From positions 651,846-715,845 of the forward strand of contig UESW01004251.1 of NCBI GenBank assembly GCA_900491605.1: 64,000 bases of DNA, written 5' to 3'. The DNA is from Calamus simplicifolius. Lineage: Eukaryota; Streptophyta; Magnoliopsida; Arecales; Arecaceae. The notes under the pieces were generated by a model. It was not told where the DNA came from. It searched no databases and worked only from the letters and a program-made list of their open reading frames with translations. Below, one piece after another: positions 46,137-58,565 of the stretch. The position numbers and the translations under genes are program-made. Each line of letters begins with the position of its first letter. Position 1 is the stretch's first letter.

Positions 46137-47860
46137 CTACAAGGTCCAGACATTATTCCTAGTAAATTGATTTAATTCTTCTTGCATAGCTAACATCCAA
46201 TTATTATCTTTTTCAGCTTCTTCAATAGTTTTAGGTTCAATTTGAGATACAAATGCAAGATGATTATTGATGTTTCTCATTGATGATCTAGTTCTTACTC
46301 CTTGAGATGGATCACCTATAATTAATTCTTTGGATGACCATAGGCATATCTCCAATCTCTAGGAAGATCTACATCATTATGATTTGCATCAACAACATCA
46401 ACACTAGGGGAATCATTATCTTTAGCTTCTTGTTCATGATCTGAAGATACATCAATATTTAATTTTTCAATATCTCTTTCTAGAATGTTTGTATCTTCCT
46501 CATCATCAATTTTTCCTGAACTGATGCTAAAGATTCATCAAAAATTACATGAATAGATTCTTCTACAATTAAGTTTCTCTTGTTAAACACTCTATAGGCT
46601 TTACTAGATGTTGAATATCCTAAGAAAATGCCTTCATCAGATTTTGCATCAAATTTTCCTAGATTATCTTTACCATTATTATGAATGAAACATTTACAAC
46701 CAAATGCATGAAAGTAACTTATGTTTGGTTTTCTATTGTTCCATAGTTCATAAGGAGTTTTCTTAATGATTGGCCTAATTAAAGCTCTATTAAGAATGTA
46801 ACATGCCGTGTTTATAGCTTCCGCCCAAAAGTATTTTGGTAGGTTGCTTTCACATAGCATGGTACGGGCCATGTCTTCTAAGGTTCTATTTTTTCTTTCT
46901 ACAACTCCATTTTGTTGTGGTGTTCTAGGTGCAGAAAAATTATGATGGATGCCATTTTCTATGCAAAAGTTTTCAAATAATGATTTTCAAATTCAGTGCC
47001 ATGATCACTTCTAAGAGACACTATGGTGTTGTTTTTCTCATTTGTGACCTTTCTTGAAGAATTTCAAAAATAATGGAAAGGTCTCATCTTTATGAGCTAA
47101 AAACAATACCCAAGTGTATCTAGAGTAATCATCTACAATCACAAGACCATATTTCTTTCCTCCTAGACTTAGTGGTTCTAGTAGGTCCAAAAAGATCCAT
47201 GTGAAGTAGTTCAAGTGGCCTAGAAGTGGAAACAATATTTTTAGTTTTGAAAGAGTTTCTAGTTTGTTTTCCAAATTGACATGCATCACAAATTTTGTTA
47301 TTTTCAAAATCTAGTTGTGGAAGTCCTTTTACTAAATCCATTCTTAATTAATTTTGAAATTAGGTGTGTGCTTGCATGACCTAATCTACGATGCCATAAC
47401 CAACCAATCTCATTCATATTAGCATTATTAGCAACTAAGCAATGATTACTAGTAGACAAATTGTCTAAATCAATCAAGTATACATTGCCATTTCTATTTC
47501 CAATAAAAACAATGCTATTATCAATGGGATTAGAAACAGTGCAGATAGAAGCTTCAAATGATACTTTAAAACCTTTATCACATAATTGGCTAATACTAAT
47601 TAGATTATGTTTTAAACCATTGACATATAAAACATTTTCAATATATGTGGAGGGAGTTATTTGAATTTACCAAACCCCATGATTTGGCCTTTGCCATTGT
47701 CACCAAACGTAACAACTCCTCCTCTTTTGCTTTCAAGGGTGATGAATTGATCCTTGTCACCCGTCATGTGTCTTGAGCAGCCACTATCGAGATACCACTT
47801 TCGCTTTGATCTTTTGGCCGCAAGACACTCCTGCAAAAATAATTAAGTCTTATATTTAGG
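46137..47860 (-). pseudogene. SIRE-3 protease and integrase, frameshifted
   Basis: The protease WYLDSGCSRHMTGDKDQF is near 47800-47750 and shifts near 47675. The zinc-binding part (LGHASTHL, ICDACQFGKQ) is at about 47400-47270. The core is split across 47341-47129, 47307-47038, an unlisted stretch with RSDHGTEFEN near 47000, and 46872-46480 (MARTMLCESNLPKYFWAEAINTA, GCKCFIHNNG, KSDEGIFLGYS). The linker to RT is 46355-46137. Several one-base lesions occur; the catalytic acids are recognisable. Confidence 0.85.
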
Positions 47861-49488
47861 TACCCAAGCCTTCTTGGGTCCTTCATGGTTAGTAGCATAA
47901 AAGATTGTTCCTTTGGGAACCCATATTTTCTTTCCTTTACTATTTAAATTTTTGTTACTGTTTCTTGCATTACATTCATAGGATTTATGGCCTTTCTTGT
48001 TACAATAATGACAAGTAACACTATCTCTATTTTGTTCTTTTCTAAAAAAGTTTTTGAAAATTTTTGTTTTATGTTAGGTCTATATCCTAATCCAGCCTTA
48101 TCAAATATAGCTCTTTGATTACCTAATAATAAATTAAGTTTTTCAGAACTATAAGTAAATTTATCAAATATTCTTATATTTATCAACTTCCTTCTTTAAT
48201 TTATCATTTTCATTGGAAATTGACTCTTTTTCTTTTGTCAAATTTTTATTTTCAGATTTCAGCATCTTAATCTCATTAGTAAGATTATCTTTTTCTTTAA
48301 TGAGAATTGAATTATCATTTTTAAAATTTGTATTTCTTTTTAAAACTTTAAAATCATCAACTAGTTCATTAAAAGCTTCAAACAATTCATCAAATGCAAA
48401 ATCATCACAAGGGTTTTCAGAACTTACCTCGTTGTCGTCGTTTGCCATAAAGCAAATGTTTGCAACTTCTTTTTGATCTTCCTCTGAAGAGGATTCATCA
48501 TTGTCACTCCAGGTTGCAACATAGGCTTTCTTCTTCTTCTTGTAGGCTTTCTTTAGTGAGGACAATCATATCTAAAGTGCCCCGGTTTCTTACACTCATA
48601 GCAAATTAAGGGGTCTTTTTCTTTGTCCTTGTCTTTATCCTTTTCTTTTCTCCTTCCATCTTAATTCCAGATTTCTTCTTGTGGAAGGGTCTCTTTCTTC
48701 TCATGAATTTTTTGAATTTTCTAGCTAGAAGAGCTGTCTCATCATCATCATCATCATTATCACTGCAGCTCTCCTCACTTTCTGCAGCCTTAAGAGCTAT
48801 AGTCTTCTTCTTTTTAACATCTTCCTCTATGTGCTGCTTCATGGTTAACTCATGGGTCATTAGTGATCCAAGTAGCTCCTCCAAGGGTAAAGTGTTGAGG
48901 TCCTTGGCTTCTTGGATTGCTGTCACCTTTGCTTCCCAAGTCCTTGGAAGTGACCTAAGAATTTTGCGAACAAGTTCAGAATTAGTATAAATCTTACCTA
49001 GACTTTTCAAACCATTTACAATATCGGTGAATCTAGTATACATGCATGTTATAGTTTCAGTTTGTTCCATGCTGAATAATTCATACTTATGAACAAGAAT
49101 ATTTATCTTAGATTCTTTAACTTGATTTGTACCCTCATGGGTAACCTCTAATCTATCCCATATCTCTTTTGCGGAATTACATGTAGATACGATTAAATTC
49201 ATTTGCATCTAAGGAACAATATAAGACATTCATGGCCTTAGCATTAAGCTGAGCCATTTTCCTATCATTATCATTCCAATCCCTTTCGGGCTTAGGAACA
49301 ATAGAGCCATCAACTATGTGTGTGGGTGTGCTAGGTCCATTAATTATAACACTCCACAATTCATAATCTGAAGCTTGAATGAATATCCTCATTCTTGCTT
49401 TCCAATATGAATAGTTGGAACCATTAAACAAGGGAGGTCTATTTGTAGAATGACCTTCAGCAAATGAAGATCCAACTTGAGCTGCCAT
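47861..49488 (-). pseudogene. SIRE-3 gag, frameshifted
   Basis: ATG 49488 (MAAQVGSSFAEGHSTNRPP) opens 103 codons, then 49208-48606 carries the UBN2 core (KESKINILVHKYELFSMEQ, RKILRSLPRTWEAKVTAIQ) and an acidic/basic tail. Zinc knuckle 1 (CYECKKPGHFRYDC) is at about 48603-48562. 48565-48164 includes a Glu/Lys coiled coil. Zinc knuckle 2 (CHYCNKKGHKSYEC) is near 48010 in another frame. Both knuckles keep all their Cys and His, unlike those of SIRE-2. Confidence 0.85.
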
Positions 49489-49536
49489 TTGGATCTTTAG
49501 CTCTTGATCGTGTGATCAAATAAACAATGAGCACTT

Positions 49537-49548
49537 GCTCTGATACCA
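49537..49548 (-). other. Primer-binding site of SIRE-3
   Basis: Plus-strand GCTCTGATACCA is the reverse complement of TGGTATCAGAGC, two bases from the 5' LTR. Confidence 0.92.
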
Positions 49549-49550
49549 AT

Positions 49551-51058
49551 TGTTGGCCCAGATGGCAACCCAAGAGGGGGGGTGAATTGGGTTCTTAAAA
49601 AATTTTAACCTTTTAAAAAAAACTATGTGCTTGGAGATAGATGAAATTAAATGTAATGCGAATATTAAACACAACCAAAGAGATAGAGAAAGAGATAATC
49701 AAAGCACGGCAAACACAAAGGTTTTATAGTGGTTCGGTGTATCCAACACCTACGTCCACTCCCAAGATCCACTTGGGTCCACACTATAATCCTCTTGATT
49801 ACAGTCGAGTTGTTTTACAAGATCACAACTCAAAACTTGTTTTTCCCAGGGATCACAACGAACCCAGCTGGTTTTTCGGGCTCACCAGCACAAAACCCTA
49901 AACTCAAGCTAATCTAGCTTGACCCGAGGTATATTACCTCCACTAGTTCAATCCCCATGATAGAACTAGCACAAACAAGAAAGAATAATGTTTTTCAATA
50001 ATACAAAGCTCCTCAAATGAGCAAATATTCAAAATAAAGGAATAATGTTAGAAAAGCCTGTTTGAAGTAGATTGGATTTGAGCTTTTCTTCTTTTCTTCT
50101 TTTCCTCTTCTCTTTGAAGATGTTGAATCAGCTTTGATTCGTTGCAAATGTTGCAGATGAGAAGTTGAAAAATCTCAAAAACAGAGCTTTTTCTTCTATT
50201 TTGGGAATCCTTCGATTTTTCAATATGAACGCCTTGGATTTCTTTTTGAGCTTTTTGGAGTTGAAGGATTTGAGTTTGAACTCTTTTCTCTCTGATTTCA
50301 AGCTCAAGACTTCATGGATTTTTGATTTGAAAGCACTCTCTTTTTTCCGTTTTTCCTTCATTTTTTTTTTTCAAACGGACGTTCTCCCCTTTTATAGATT
50401 TCCTTTAATCCATTTTTGGTGAGAAAACTAGCCGTTGGAATGTACCTAGAAAGTTTTTTCAAACAAAATATATCCGTTAGAAGTTAGGTAAAAAGAAAAT
50501 ATTACCGTTAGAGCTGATCTGGCATTTTAAAATTTCGTTCCAGATAGGTTGGAGTCGGCTCCAACTTTTCAGGTGTCGGCTCCAAGTCATTTATCCAAAA
50601 ATAGAAAGTTCTAAGTTCCTCAAGGAGTCGGCTCCAAAAAAGTTAGGTGTTGTCTCGCCATAGTCAGGTGTCAGCTCTAAAAGACTGTAAGTGTCGGCTC
50701 TGAGGTAGTCAAAAATCAAGCGTTCTGTCCCCGCATCGGAGTCAACTCCAGACACTGTAAGTGTCAACTCTGAAACTCTGGGTGTCGGCTCCAAAACTCT
50801 AGGTGTCGGCTCCAAACCGTATCAAAAATCAGAAGAATATTTGACTAGCCATGGGGTCGGCTCCAGAATTCCTAGGTGTCGACTCCAGACTCTGAAACTT
50901 TGAAACTTATATTTTGCAATTGATTCAAAACATGTTTCTTAATGCCTTTAAATCAATCAAATATTTTTAAGCCCTGAAACACTTATCAAATCTATTGGTA
51001 ATCAAATAAATATACTCAATTCCTTTATTAATCATCAAAATCAATAGTTAGGTCAATA
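49551..51058 (-). repeat. 5' LTR of SIRE-3, 1508 bp
   Basis: Closely matches 40828-42317 with scattered substitutions, including CG-to-CA/TG changes inside the motif array at about 50550-50885. The terminal GGGTCAACA reads AGGTCAATA. Confidence 0.93.
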
Positions 51059-51063
51059 ATTCT

Positions 51064-51889
51064 ATTTCCCAAGACTGGCCGTTTTGAGTATGTCTCAGAG
51101 CGAGACATTGTAGTCATGGACAGTACCTTGACGGGTCAGCCAATAAATCTTGCTGGAATGATGATATGGTATATGGCTGAGGCTGGGGGCAAGAAGAGAA
51201 CTTCACTGCCTTATGGGATGATTCTTACCTTGGTTTTTAGAAGTCAAGGAGTAGCTATTTCTGAGAATGAACCATCGAAGAACCTTAGGCACACTGACTA
51301 CTACAGTTTAGCCATTGTGCACAGGATGGGATTTGTAAAAGTGGATGGAAAATGGGAGAGAAAATGTCATACTGGAGACAGGGTTGCTGAGACTAATGTG
51401 CCTGGCCCTTCTGAGGTAGGACCATCTGTGAGACACAGCTCATCAGAGCCCAGTCAGAATGTACCTCCAGCTCCACCGGTTCCCTCTACTTTTAATCAGT
51501 CATCTATTGGTTTTTCCAATGTTCAGTTGGATTAGCTTAGAAGTATTTTTGCTACTCACAAGGAAGAGATGAAATCTGAGCTAGATAGCCAATATATGAA
51601 CCTGAGAGAGACCCTCTATTCTTTGGATGAAAGAATTGGCAAAATTGAGTCTACTCTTGGAGCCTCCGCTGAATCCTTAAAGAATGATCTCAAGAACATT
51701 TTTGAAGAACTTAAAGATATTGATGGAGACTCAAAGACATATTCCAGATGCAATGCTGAGCTTCAGGACAAAATTATGACTGCATGTGCATTTGTTGATA
51801 GAAGACTAAAAGAATTTGTAAGGACTCAAAGTGAAGGAATGGCAAGAATATTAGAATATTTGCAAAGACTCATTAGAACTAACTTTTGA
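51064..51889 (+). pseudogene. SIRE-2 third ORF, C-terminal part
   Basis: Resumes exactly where 40822 left off, reading in the globular domain (YVSERDIVVMDSTLTGQPIN, then MMIWYMAEAGGK, SKNLRHTDYYSLAIVHRMGF). A Pro/Ser-rich linker follows, with one stop near 51533, then 106 codons of coiled coil (51569-51889; MKSELDSQYMNLRETLYSL to LQRLIRTNF). Except for that stop this half is intact. Confidence 0.8.
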
Positions 51890-52414
51890 TTATATTGTAA
51901 TGAAGTTTCTTTGATGTCATTTAGTCTAGTTTGATGTTGACTTACTTTATTAAAAGTTCTAATGTAATGAAGTTTTGATGTAATGAACTTATATGATGCT
52001 TAATGAATGTCATTTGATCTTTGAAGCATCTATCAATTTTGTCATTTCACTTAAAACTTCGTAACCTTTTTGTTGATTAAAAAAAAGGGGGAGAAGTTAT
52101 TGATAGTCGTATATGCATTGAAAGTTATAAAAGGGAAGAGATGCATTGGAACAATTAAACTTAATTAACTGCCATATATGCATTGAAAGGATGAATAGAT
52201 GTTAAAATTGATATAACTGGTTAATTGGTATCAAACATTAAAAGTTTACTATTAAAAGGAAAAGAATAGATGTTAAATTAAGTATCATAGGGGGAGCTAC
52301 CTCATTTAGGGGGAGCTTACCTGTGAGGAATAAATAATTGAGATATTTGATTTGAAAATCCTAATGTTTAATCATGCATATACTCGGTTTTTATAATCAT
52401 CAAAAGGGGGAGAT
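51890..52414 (+). other. SIRE-2 3' untranslated region with four GGGGGAG tracts
   Basis: GGGGGAG occurs at 52087-52093, 52290-52296, 52309-52315 and 52406-52412; the last one abuts the 3' LTR and is the working plus-strand primer. The spacing is conserved in SIRE-1 and SIRE-3. Confidence 0.88.
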
Positions 52415-54004
52415 TGTTGACCCAATTATTGATTTTGATGATTAATAAAAGACATGAGTATATTCATTTTGTTTCTAATAGATTTAACAAGCGTTCCAGG
52501 GATTAAAAATGTTTGATCAATCAAAATGGACAAAGAAACATGTTTTGAATCAATGTTTTAAAGAAACTTTCAAAGTTCAGAGCCTGAAGTCGACACCCAA
52601 AAGTCAGGAGCCGACCCCAAGGCATATCAGAAGGTTTCTGGGATTTTGGCACGGCCTGGAGTCGACACCCAAGGTTTTGGAGCCGACTCTAACCTGAGAT
52701 ACAGAGAAGTGCATTCTGTTTCAGTTTCTAAAGCCGACACCTAGAATTCGGGAGCCGACACCTGAGATTTCGGGTGCCGACACCTGAGTTTCTGGAGCTG
52801 ACTCTAACCTGAGAACAGAGAGCATGTTTTATGGACTTTTCTAGAGCCGACACCTACAGTTTCCGGAGCCAACTCCCGAAAGTGACGAGCTGACACTTAC
52901 CTTTCTTAGAGCCGACTCCCCAACAACTTTTTCTTTACTATTTTTGAACACCCGACTTGGAGCCGACACCTAAAAAGTTGGAGCCGACTCCAACCTGTCA
53001 GGAACATATTTTTCATCTGTCAGAACGTACTTCAACGGTAAGATTTCTTTTCACCTAACCTCTAACGGCTATTTTCTTTGTGTGTAGAAGAATCCAAACA
53101 TCTCCAACGGCTATATTTCCCACCTAAAACTTGGATTAAGGAGATATAAAAAAGGGAAAAAACCGTCCGTGTGAAATAGTGAAATAGAAAGGAAAAATAG
53201 AAAAAAGAAAAGGAAATATTTTGTGAAAAATCCAAAGATCATGAGAGAGAAATCAAAAGGAAAGACTCAGAGCTTACATCAACCAATCCAAGAGAGTCCA
53301 AAGAGAAATCCAATGCATTCAAGTTCAAAATCGGAGGATTTTCCAAGTGAAGAAAAAGAAAGCAAAAGCCCTGATTTTTCCAACTTCTGAACTACAATCC
53401 TTGTTAAGAATCCGAGCTGAGGCCTGATTCAACATTTCAAAGGAGAAGGAGAAGAAGAAAAGAAGAAAAGAAGAAAAGCTCAAATCAAATTTGCTTCAAA
53501 CAGGCTTTTCTTACCCTTGTTTATTTAATTGCATATTTGCTCACTTAAGGAGTTGTCTTGTATTGTAAACTCTATTTTTCATAGTTGTTGACTAGTTCAA
53601 TCAAGGGATTGAATTAGTGGAGGTGGTATACCTCGGTACAAGCTAAGGATAGCTTGTGGTTGGGTTTTGTGCTGGTGAGCCCTAAAAACTAGCTGGGTTT
53701 GTTGTAATCCCGAAGGAAACAACAAGTTTTGAGTTGTGAGCTTGTAAAACAACTCGGCTGTAATCAAGTAGATTATAGTATGGACCCAAGTGATACTTGA
53801 GAGTGGACGTAGGTGTTGGATACACCGAACCACTATAAAATCCTTGTGTTTTCCGTGTTTGACTCTCTCACTCTCTCTTTATTTGTGCTCAATATTTATC
53901 CTGCACTTAATCTCATTTATTCCAAAGCACATATTTTTAAAAGATTAAATTTTTAAGAACCCAATTCATCACCCCCCCCTCTTGGGTTGCCATCTGGGCC
54001 AACA
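52415..54004 (+). repeat. 3' LTR of SIRE-2, 1590 bp
   Basis: Starts TGTTGACCCAATT and ends CTGGGCCAACA. It is about 47 bp longer than the 5' LTR, partly because it has one more motif unit (near 52760) and extra TATTTTTCATCTGTC sequence near 53010. The motif array is at about 52586-52996, with TATA at about 53143. Confidence 0.93.
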
Positions 54005-56880
54005 AAAGGATTTGAGCACAGCAACTTCCAGCTGCAACATATTCTGCTTCAGCAGTAAATAATGCACCTGAATTTTGCTTTTTGCTAAACCAAGAGATTA
54101 AGTTACTTCCTAAGAATTGACATGTACCACTTGTACTTTTTCTATCTATTTTACATCCAGCATAGTCAGAGTCAGAATATGCAATTAAGTTTAGTGTTGA
54201 GTCTCTAGAATACCATAATCCAACATTTTTAGTTCCACTTAGATATCTTAAAATTCTTTTCATAGCAATTAAGTGAGATTCTTTAGGTTCTGATTGAAAT
54301 CTAGCACATAGACAAACAGCAAACATAATATCTGGTCTACTTGCTGTTAAGTAAAGTAAAGATCCGATCATACCTCTATAGTATTTTTGATCTACCTTCT
54401 TACCATCTTCATCCTTGTCTAATTTGCATAAAGGACTCATAGGTGTTCCAAGGGGTTTGATTGATTCCATTCCAAACTTCTTGAGAAGTTCCTTTGTGAA
54501 CTTTGTTTGGTTGATAAAAATCCCCTCTTTACTTTGCTTGATTTGAAGTCCTAGGAAGAAGTTGAGTTCTCCCATCATGCTCATTTCGAATTCACCCTGC
54601 ATTAACTTAGCAAATTCTTGACACAAGAGATTGTTAGTAGCACCGAATACAATATCATCTACATATTTGTACTACTAATAAATCTTTGTCTTTCCTTTTC
54701 AAAAATAAGGTTTTGTCTACATTTCCTCTAGTAAAATCATTTTCAATCAGAAATTTGCTTAACCTATCATACCAAGCTCTATGTGCTTGTTTTAAACCAT
54801 AAGTTCTTTGTGCAATTTAAAAACATGATTTGGAAATTCATGATCTTCAAAACCAGGTGGTTGTTCCACAAATACTTTCTCATTTATAAAACCATTTAAA
54901 AATGCTCTTTTAACATCCATTTGAAATAAATTTATGCTCATATGACATGCAAATGCAAGTAGTAATCTAATTGCTTCTAATCTAGCTACAGGTGAAAAAG
55001 TTTCATCAAAATCAATTCCTTCTTCTTGATTATATTCTTTTGCAACTAATCTAGCTTTATTTCTAATTATTATATCATTTTCATTCAATTTATTTCTAAA
55101 TACCCATTTAGATCCTATAACTGAATGACCTTTAGGTCTATCAACTAAGGACCATACATTATTCCTAGTGAATTGATTTAATTCTTCTTGCATAGCTAGC
55201 ATCCAATTACTATCTTTTTCAGCTTCTTCAATAGTTTTAAGTTCAATTGAGATACAAATGCAAGATGATTATTGATAGTCCTTATAGATGACCTAGTTCT
55301 TACTCCTTGAGATTGATCACCAATAATCAATTCCTTTGGATGACCATAGGCATATCTCCAATCTCTAGGAAGATCTACTTCATTATGATTAGTATGAATA
55401 TCATCAATCCTAGGTGAATCATCATCTTTAGCTTCTTGTTCATGATCTGAAGATACATCTATATTTAATTTTTTCAATATCTCTTTCTAGTATATTTGTA
55501 TCTTCCTCATCATCAAATTTTTCTGAACTTGATGCTAAAGACTCATCAAAAACTATATGAATGGATTATTCTACAATTAAGGTTTTCTTGTTAAATTTTA
55601 TAGGCTTTACTAGTTGTTGAATATCCTAAGAATATGCCTTCATCAGATTTTGCATCAAATTTTCCAAGATTATCTTTTCCATTATTATGAATAAAAATTT
55701 ACAGCCAAATACATGAAAATAACCTATCTTTGGTTTTTATTATTCCATAATTCATAAGGTATTTTCTTAAGGATTGGCCTAATTAGGGCTCTATTAAGAA
55801 TGTAACATGCCTTGTTTATAGCTTTTCCCAGAAGTACTTTGGGACTTGGCTTTCACATAGCATGGTACGGGCCATGTCTTCTAAAGTCCTATTTTTTCTT
55901 TCTACAACTCCATTTTGTTGTGGTGTCCTAGATGCAGAAAAATTATGATGAATGACATGCTCTGTGCAGAAATTTTTAAATAAGAGATTTTCAAATTCTG
56001 TGTCATGATCACTTCTAAGAGACACTATGGTGTTGTTTTTCTCATTAGTGACTTTCTTGAAAAATTTTAGAAATATTGAGAAAGTCTCATCCTTATGAGC
56101 CAGAAATAATATCCAAGTATATCTAGAATAATTATCTACTATCACAAGACCATATTTCTTTCCTCCTAGACTAGTGGTTCTAGTAGGTCCAAAAAGGTCC
56201 ATATGGAGTAGCTCTAATGGCCTAGAAGTGGAAACTACATTTTTTGATTTGAAAGAGTTTCTAGTTTGTTTGCCTAATTGACATGCATCACAAATTTTGT
56301 TATTTTCAAAATCTATCTTTGGAAGATCTTTAATTAAATCCATTTTAATTAGTTTTGAAATTAGGTGTGTGCTTGCATGACCTAATCTACGATGCCATAA
56401 CCATCCAATCTCATTAGCATTAGTATTGTTAGCTACTAAGCAATGATTATTAGTAGACAAATTGTCTAAATCAATTAAGTATACATTGTCATTTCTATTA
56501 CCAATAAATGCAATGCTATTGTCAATGGGATTAGAAACAGTGCAGATAGAAGCTTTAAATGAAACTTTAAAACTTTTATCACACAATTGGCTAATACTAA
56601 TTAAATTATTCTTTAAGCCATCTACATATAAAATATTTTCTATAAAAGCAAAGGGAGTTATCTGAATTTTACCAAATCCCATAATTTGGCCTTTACCATT
56701 GTCTCCAAATGTGACAACTCCTCCTCTTTTATCTTCAAGGGTGATGAATTGCTCCTTGTCACCTGTCATGTGCCTTGAGCAGCCGCTATCAAGATACCAC
56801 TTTCGTTTTGATCTTTTAGCCGCAAGATACTCCTGCAAGGTAATCAAACTTTCGGTTTAGGTACCCAAGCTTTCTTGGGT
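54005..56880 (-). pseudogene. SIRE-1 pol: protease, integrase, RT, RNase H start
   Basis: 56847-55816 is an open frame of 343 codons with the protease WYLDSGCSRHMTGDKEQF, zinc residues (WLWHRRLGHASTH, CDACQLGKQ), and integrase DDE in HMDLFGP, SLRSDHDTEFEN (usual Gly is Asp) and VVERKNRTLEDM. The integrase C-terminus (55815-55480) is broken. 55477-55196 and 55202-54792 carry the linker and RT (QMDVKRAFLNGFINEKVF). A two-base loss at about 54660-54666 falls in the YVDD codons. 54626-54010 holds GELNFFLGLQIKQ to AEAEYVAAGSCCAQIL, where SIRE-2 interrupts RNase H. Confidence 0.88.
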
Positions 56881-58503
56881 CCTTCATGGTTAGTAGCAAC
56901 AAAGATTGTTCCTTTCAGAACCTATATTTTCTTTCCTTTAATACTTAAATTCTTATTAAGTTTTCTAAGATTGCATTCATAGGCTTTATGTCATTTCTTG
57001 TTACAAAATAACATGAAAAATCATTCTTGTCCTGTTCTTTTCTAAAGAAGTTTTTAACATACTTTTATTTCTTATTAGGTCTATACCTTAATCCAGCCTT
57101 ATCAAATACAGCTTTTTGATTACTTAATAGCAAATTAAGTTTTTCAGAGCTATATGTAAATTTATCAACTATATATCTATATTTATCAACTTCTCTCTTT
57201 AAATTAACATTTTCATTAGAAATTAACTCTTTATCTTTTAGCAAATTTTCATTTTCAGATTTTAGTTTTTCAACTTCCTGAGTTATAGTTTATCCTTCTC
57301 TTTGGCAAGATTTAAATTATCATTTTTTAAAGATTTGTTCTACTTTTTTAAAGCTTTAAAATCACTAACTAATTCAGTAAATGCATCATATAATTCTTCA
57401 AAAGTAAAATCATCATAAGGTGTTTTAGAACTTACCTCATTGTCGTCGTTTGCCATAAAGCAAATGTTTGCAACTTCTTTTTGTTCCTCCTCGGATGAGG
57501 ATTCATCGCTTTCACTCCATGTTGCAACATATGCCTTTTTCTTCTTCTTATGCCCCTTTTTCAGTTGAAGACAATCATATCTAAAGTGCCCTAGTTTCTT
57601 ACATTCATAACATATGAGGGGGTCTTTCTCTTTGTCTTTGTCCTTGTCCTTCTCTTTTTCTCTTTCTCCTTCCATTTTTGTTCCATGTCTTTTCTTATGG
57701 AAGGGTCTTCTTTTTTGCATAAATTTCTTAAATTTTCTAGTAAGGATTGTTGTCTCATCATCTTCCTCTTCTTCCTCACTGCTGCTTATCTTCTTTTCTG
57801 CAACTTTAAGGGCAATTGTTTTCTTCTTTTTGACTTCCTCCTCTTGATGTTGCTTCATGGTCAGTTCATGGGTCATCAATGATCCAAGTAGCTCCTCGAA
57901 AGGTAAGTGTTGAGATCCTTGGCTTCTTGGATAGCAGTTACCTTTGCTTCCCATGTCCTTGGAAGAGACCTAAGAATTTTACGAACAAATTCAGAGTTAG
58001 TATAGGTCTTGCCAAGACTTTTTAGACCATTTACAATCAGTAAATCTAGTGTACATGCATGTGATGGTTTCATTTTATTCCATGCCAAACAATTCATACT
58101 TGTGCACTAGAATATTAATTTTAGATTCTTTAACTTGATTAGTATCCTTATGGGTAACTTCTAATCTATCCCAAATTTCTTTTGCGGAAATACATGTAGA
58201 AATTCTATTGAACTCATTAGCATCTAAAGCACAATATAAGACATTCATGGCTTTTGCATTAAGCTGAGCCATTTTCCTATCATTCTCATTCCAATCCCTT
58301 TCGGGTTTAGGAACTATTGAACCATCTACCAAGTGTGTGGGTATGCTTGGTCCATTAGTGATCACACTCTAAAGTTCATAATCTAAAGCGTGAATAAAAA
58401 TTTTTATTCTAGCTTTCCAATAAGAATAATTCGAACCATTAAACAAAGGAGGTCTATTAGTAGAATGACCTTCAGCAAATGAAGATCCAGCTTGAGCTAC
58501 CAT
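56881..58503 (-). pseudogene. SIRE-1 gag, with nonsense codon and frameshifts
   Basis: ATG 58503 reads MVAQAGSSFAEGHS. A tryptophan codon in the conserved ELWSVI is TAG near 58370. The frame then continues 58365-58075 (gag core, KESKINILVHKYELFGM), 58097-57876 and 57954-57340 with zinc knuckle 1 (CYECKKLGHFRYDC) near 57610-57569. The coiled coil and zinc-knuckle-2 region (57340-56900) is out of frame and the second knuckle is damaged. Confidence 0.83.
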
Positions 58504-58551
58504 TTGTATCTTTAGCTCTTGATCATGTGATCAAATAAATAATGAGCACTT

Positions 58552-58563
58552 GCTCTGCTACCA
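58552..58563 (-). other. Primer-binding site of SIRE-1, one mismatch
   Basis: Plus-strand GCTCTGCTACCA differs by one base from the GCTCTGATACCA seen in SIRE-3. Confidence 0.85.
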
Positions 58564-58565
58564 AT

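Larger units (their letters stand above)
40828..51058 (-). mobile_element. SIRE-3, inner Sirevirus, minus strand, full-length
   Basis: 10.2 kb, LTRs 49551-51058 (5') and 40828-42317 (3'), with ATTCT target duplication (40823-40827 and 51059-51063). It holds gag, pol, spacer, third ORF and purine tracts, uninterrupted by later insertions. The LTRs differ from those of SIRE-1 and SIRE-2 (for example TTTGCAATTGATTCAAAAC), so it is a separate subfamily. One LTR end has decayed from GGGTCAACA to AGGTCAATA. Confidence 0.94.
33216..54004 (+). mobile_element. SIRE-2, middle Sirevirus, plus strand
   Basis: LTRs are 33216-34758 and 52415-54004, with AAAGG on both sides (33211-33215 and 54005-54009). 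Own internal sequence is 34759-40827 and 51059-52414, with SIRE-3 inserted in the third ORF. The order is gag, pol, spacer, third ORF, purine tracts. Coding regions have several frameshifts and stops, a YVDD mutation and a rearrangement in RT. Confidence 0.93.
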
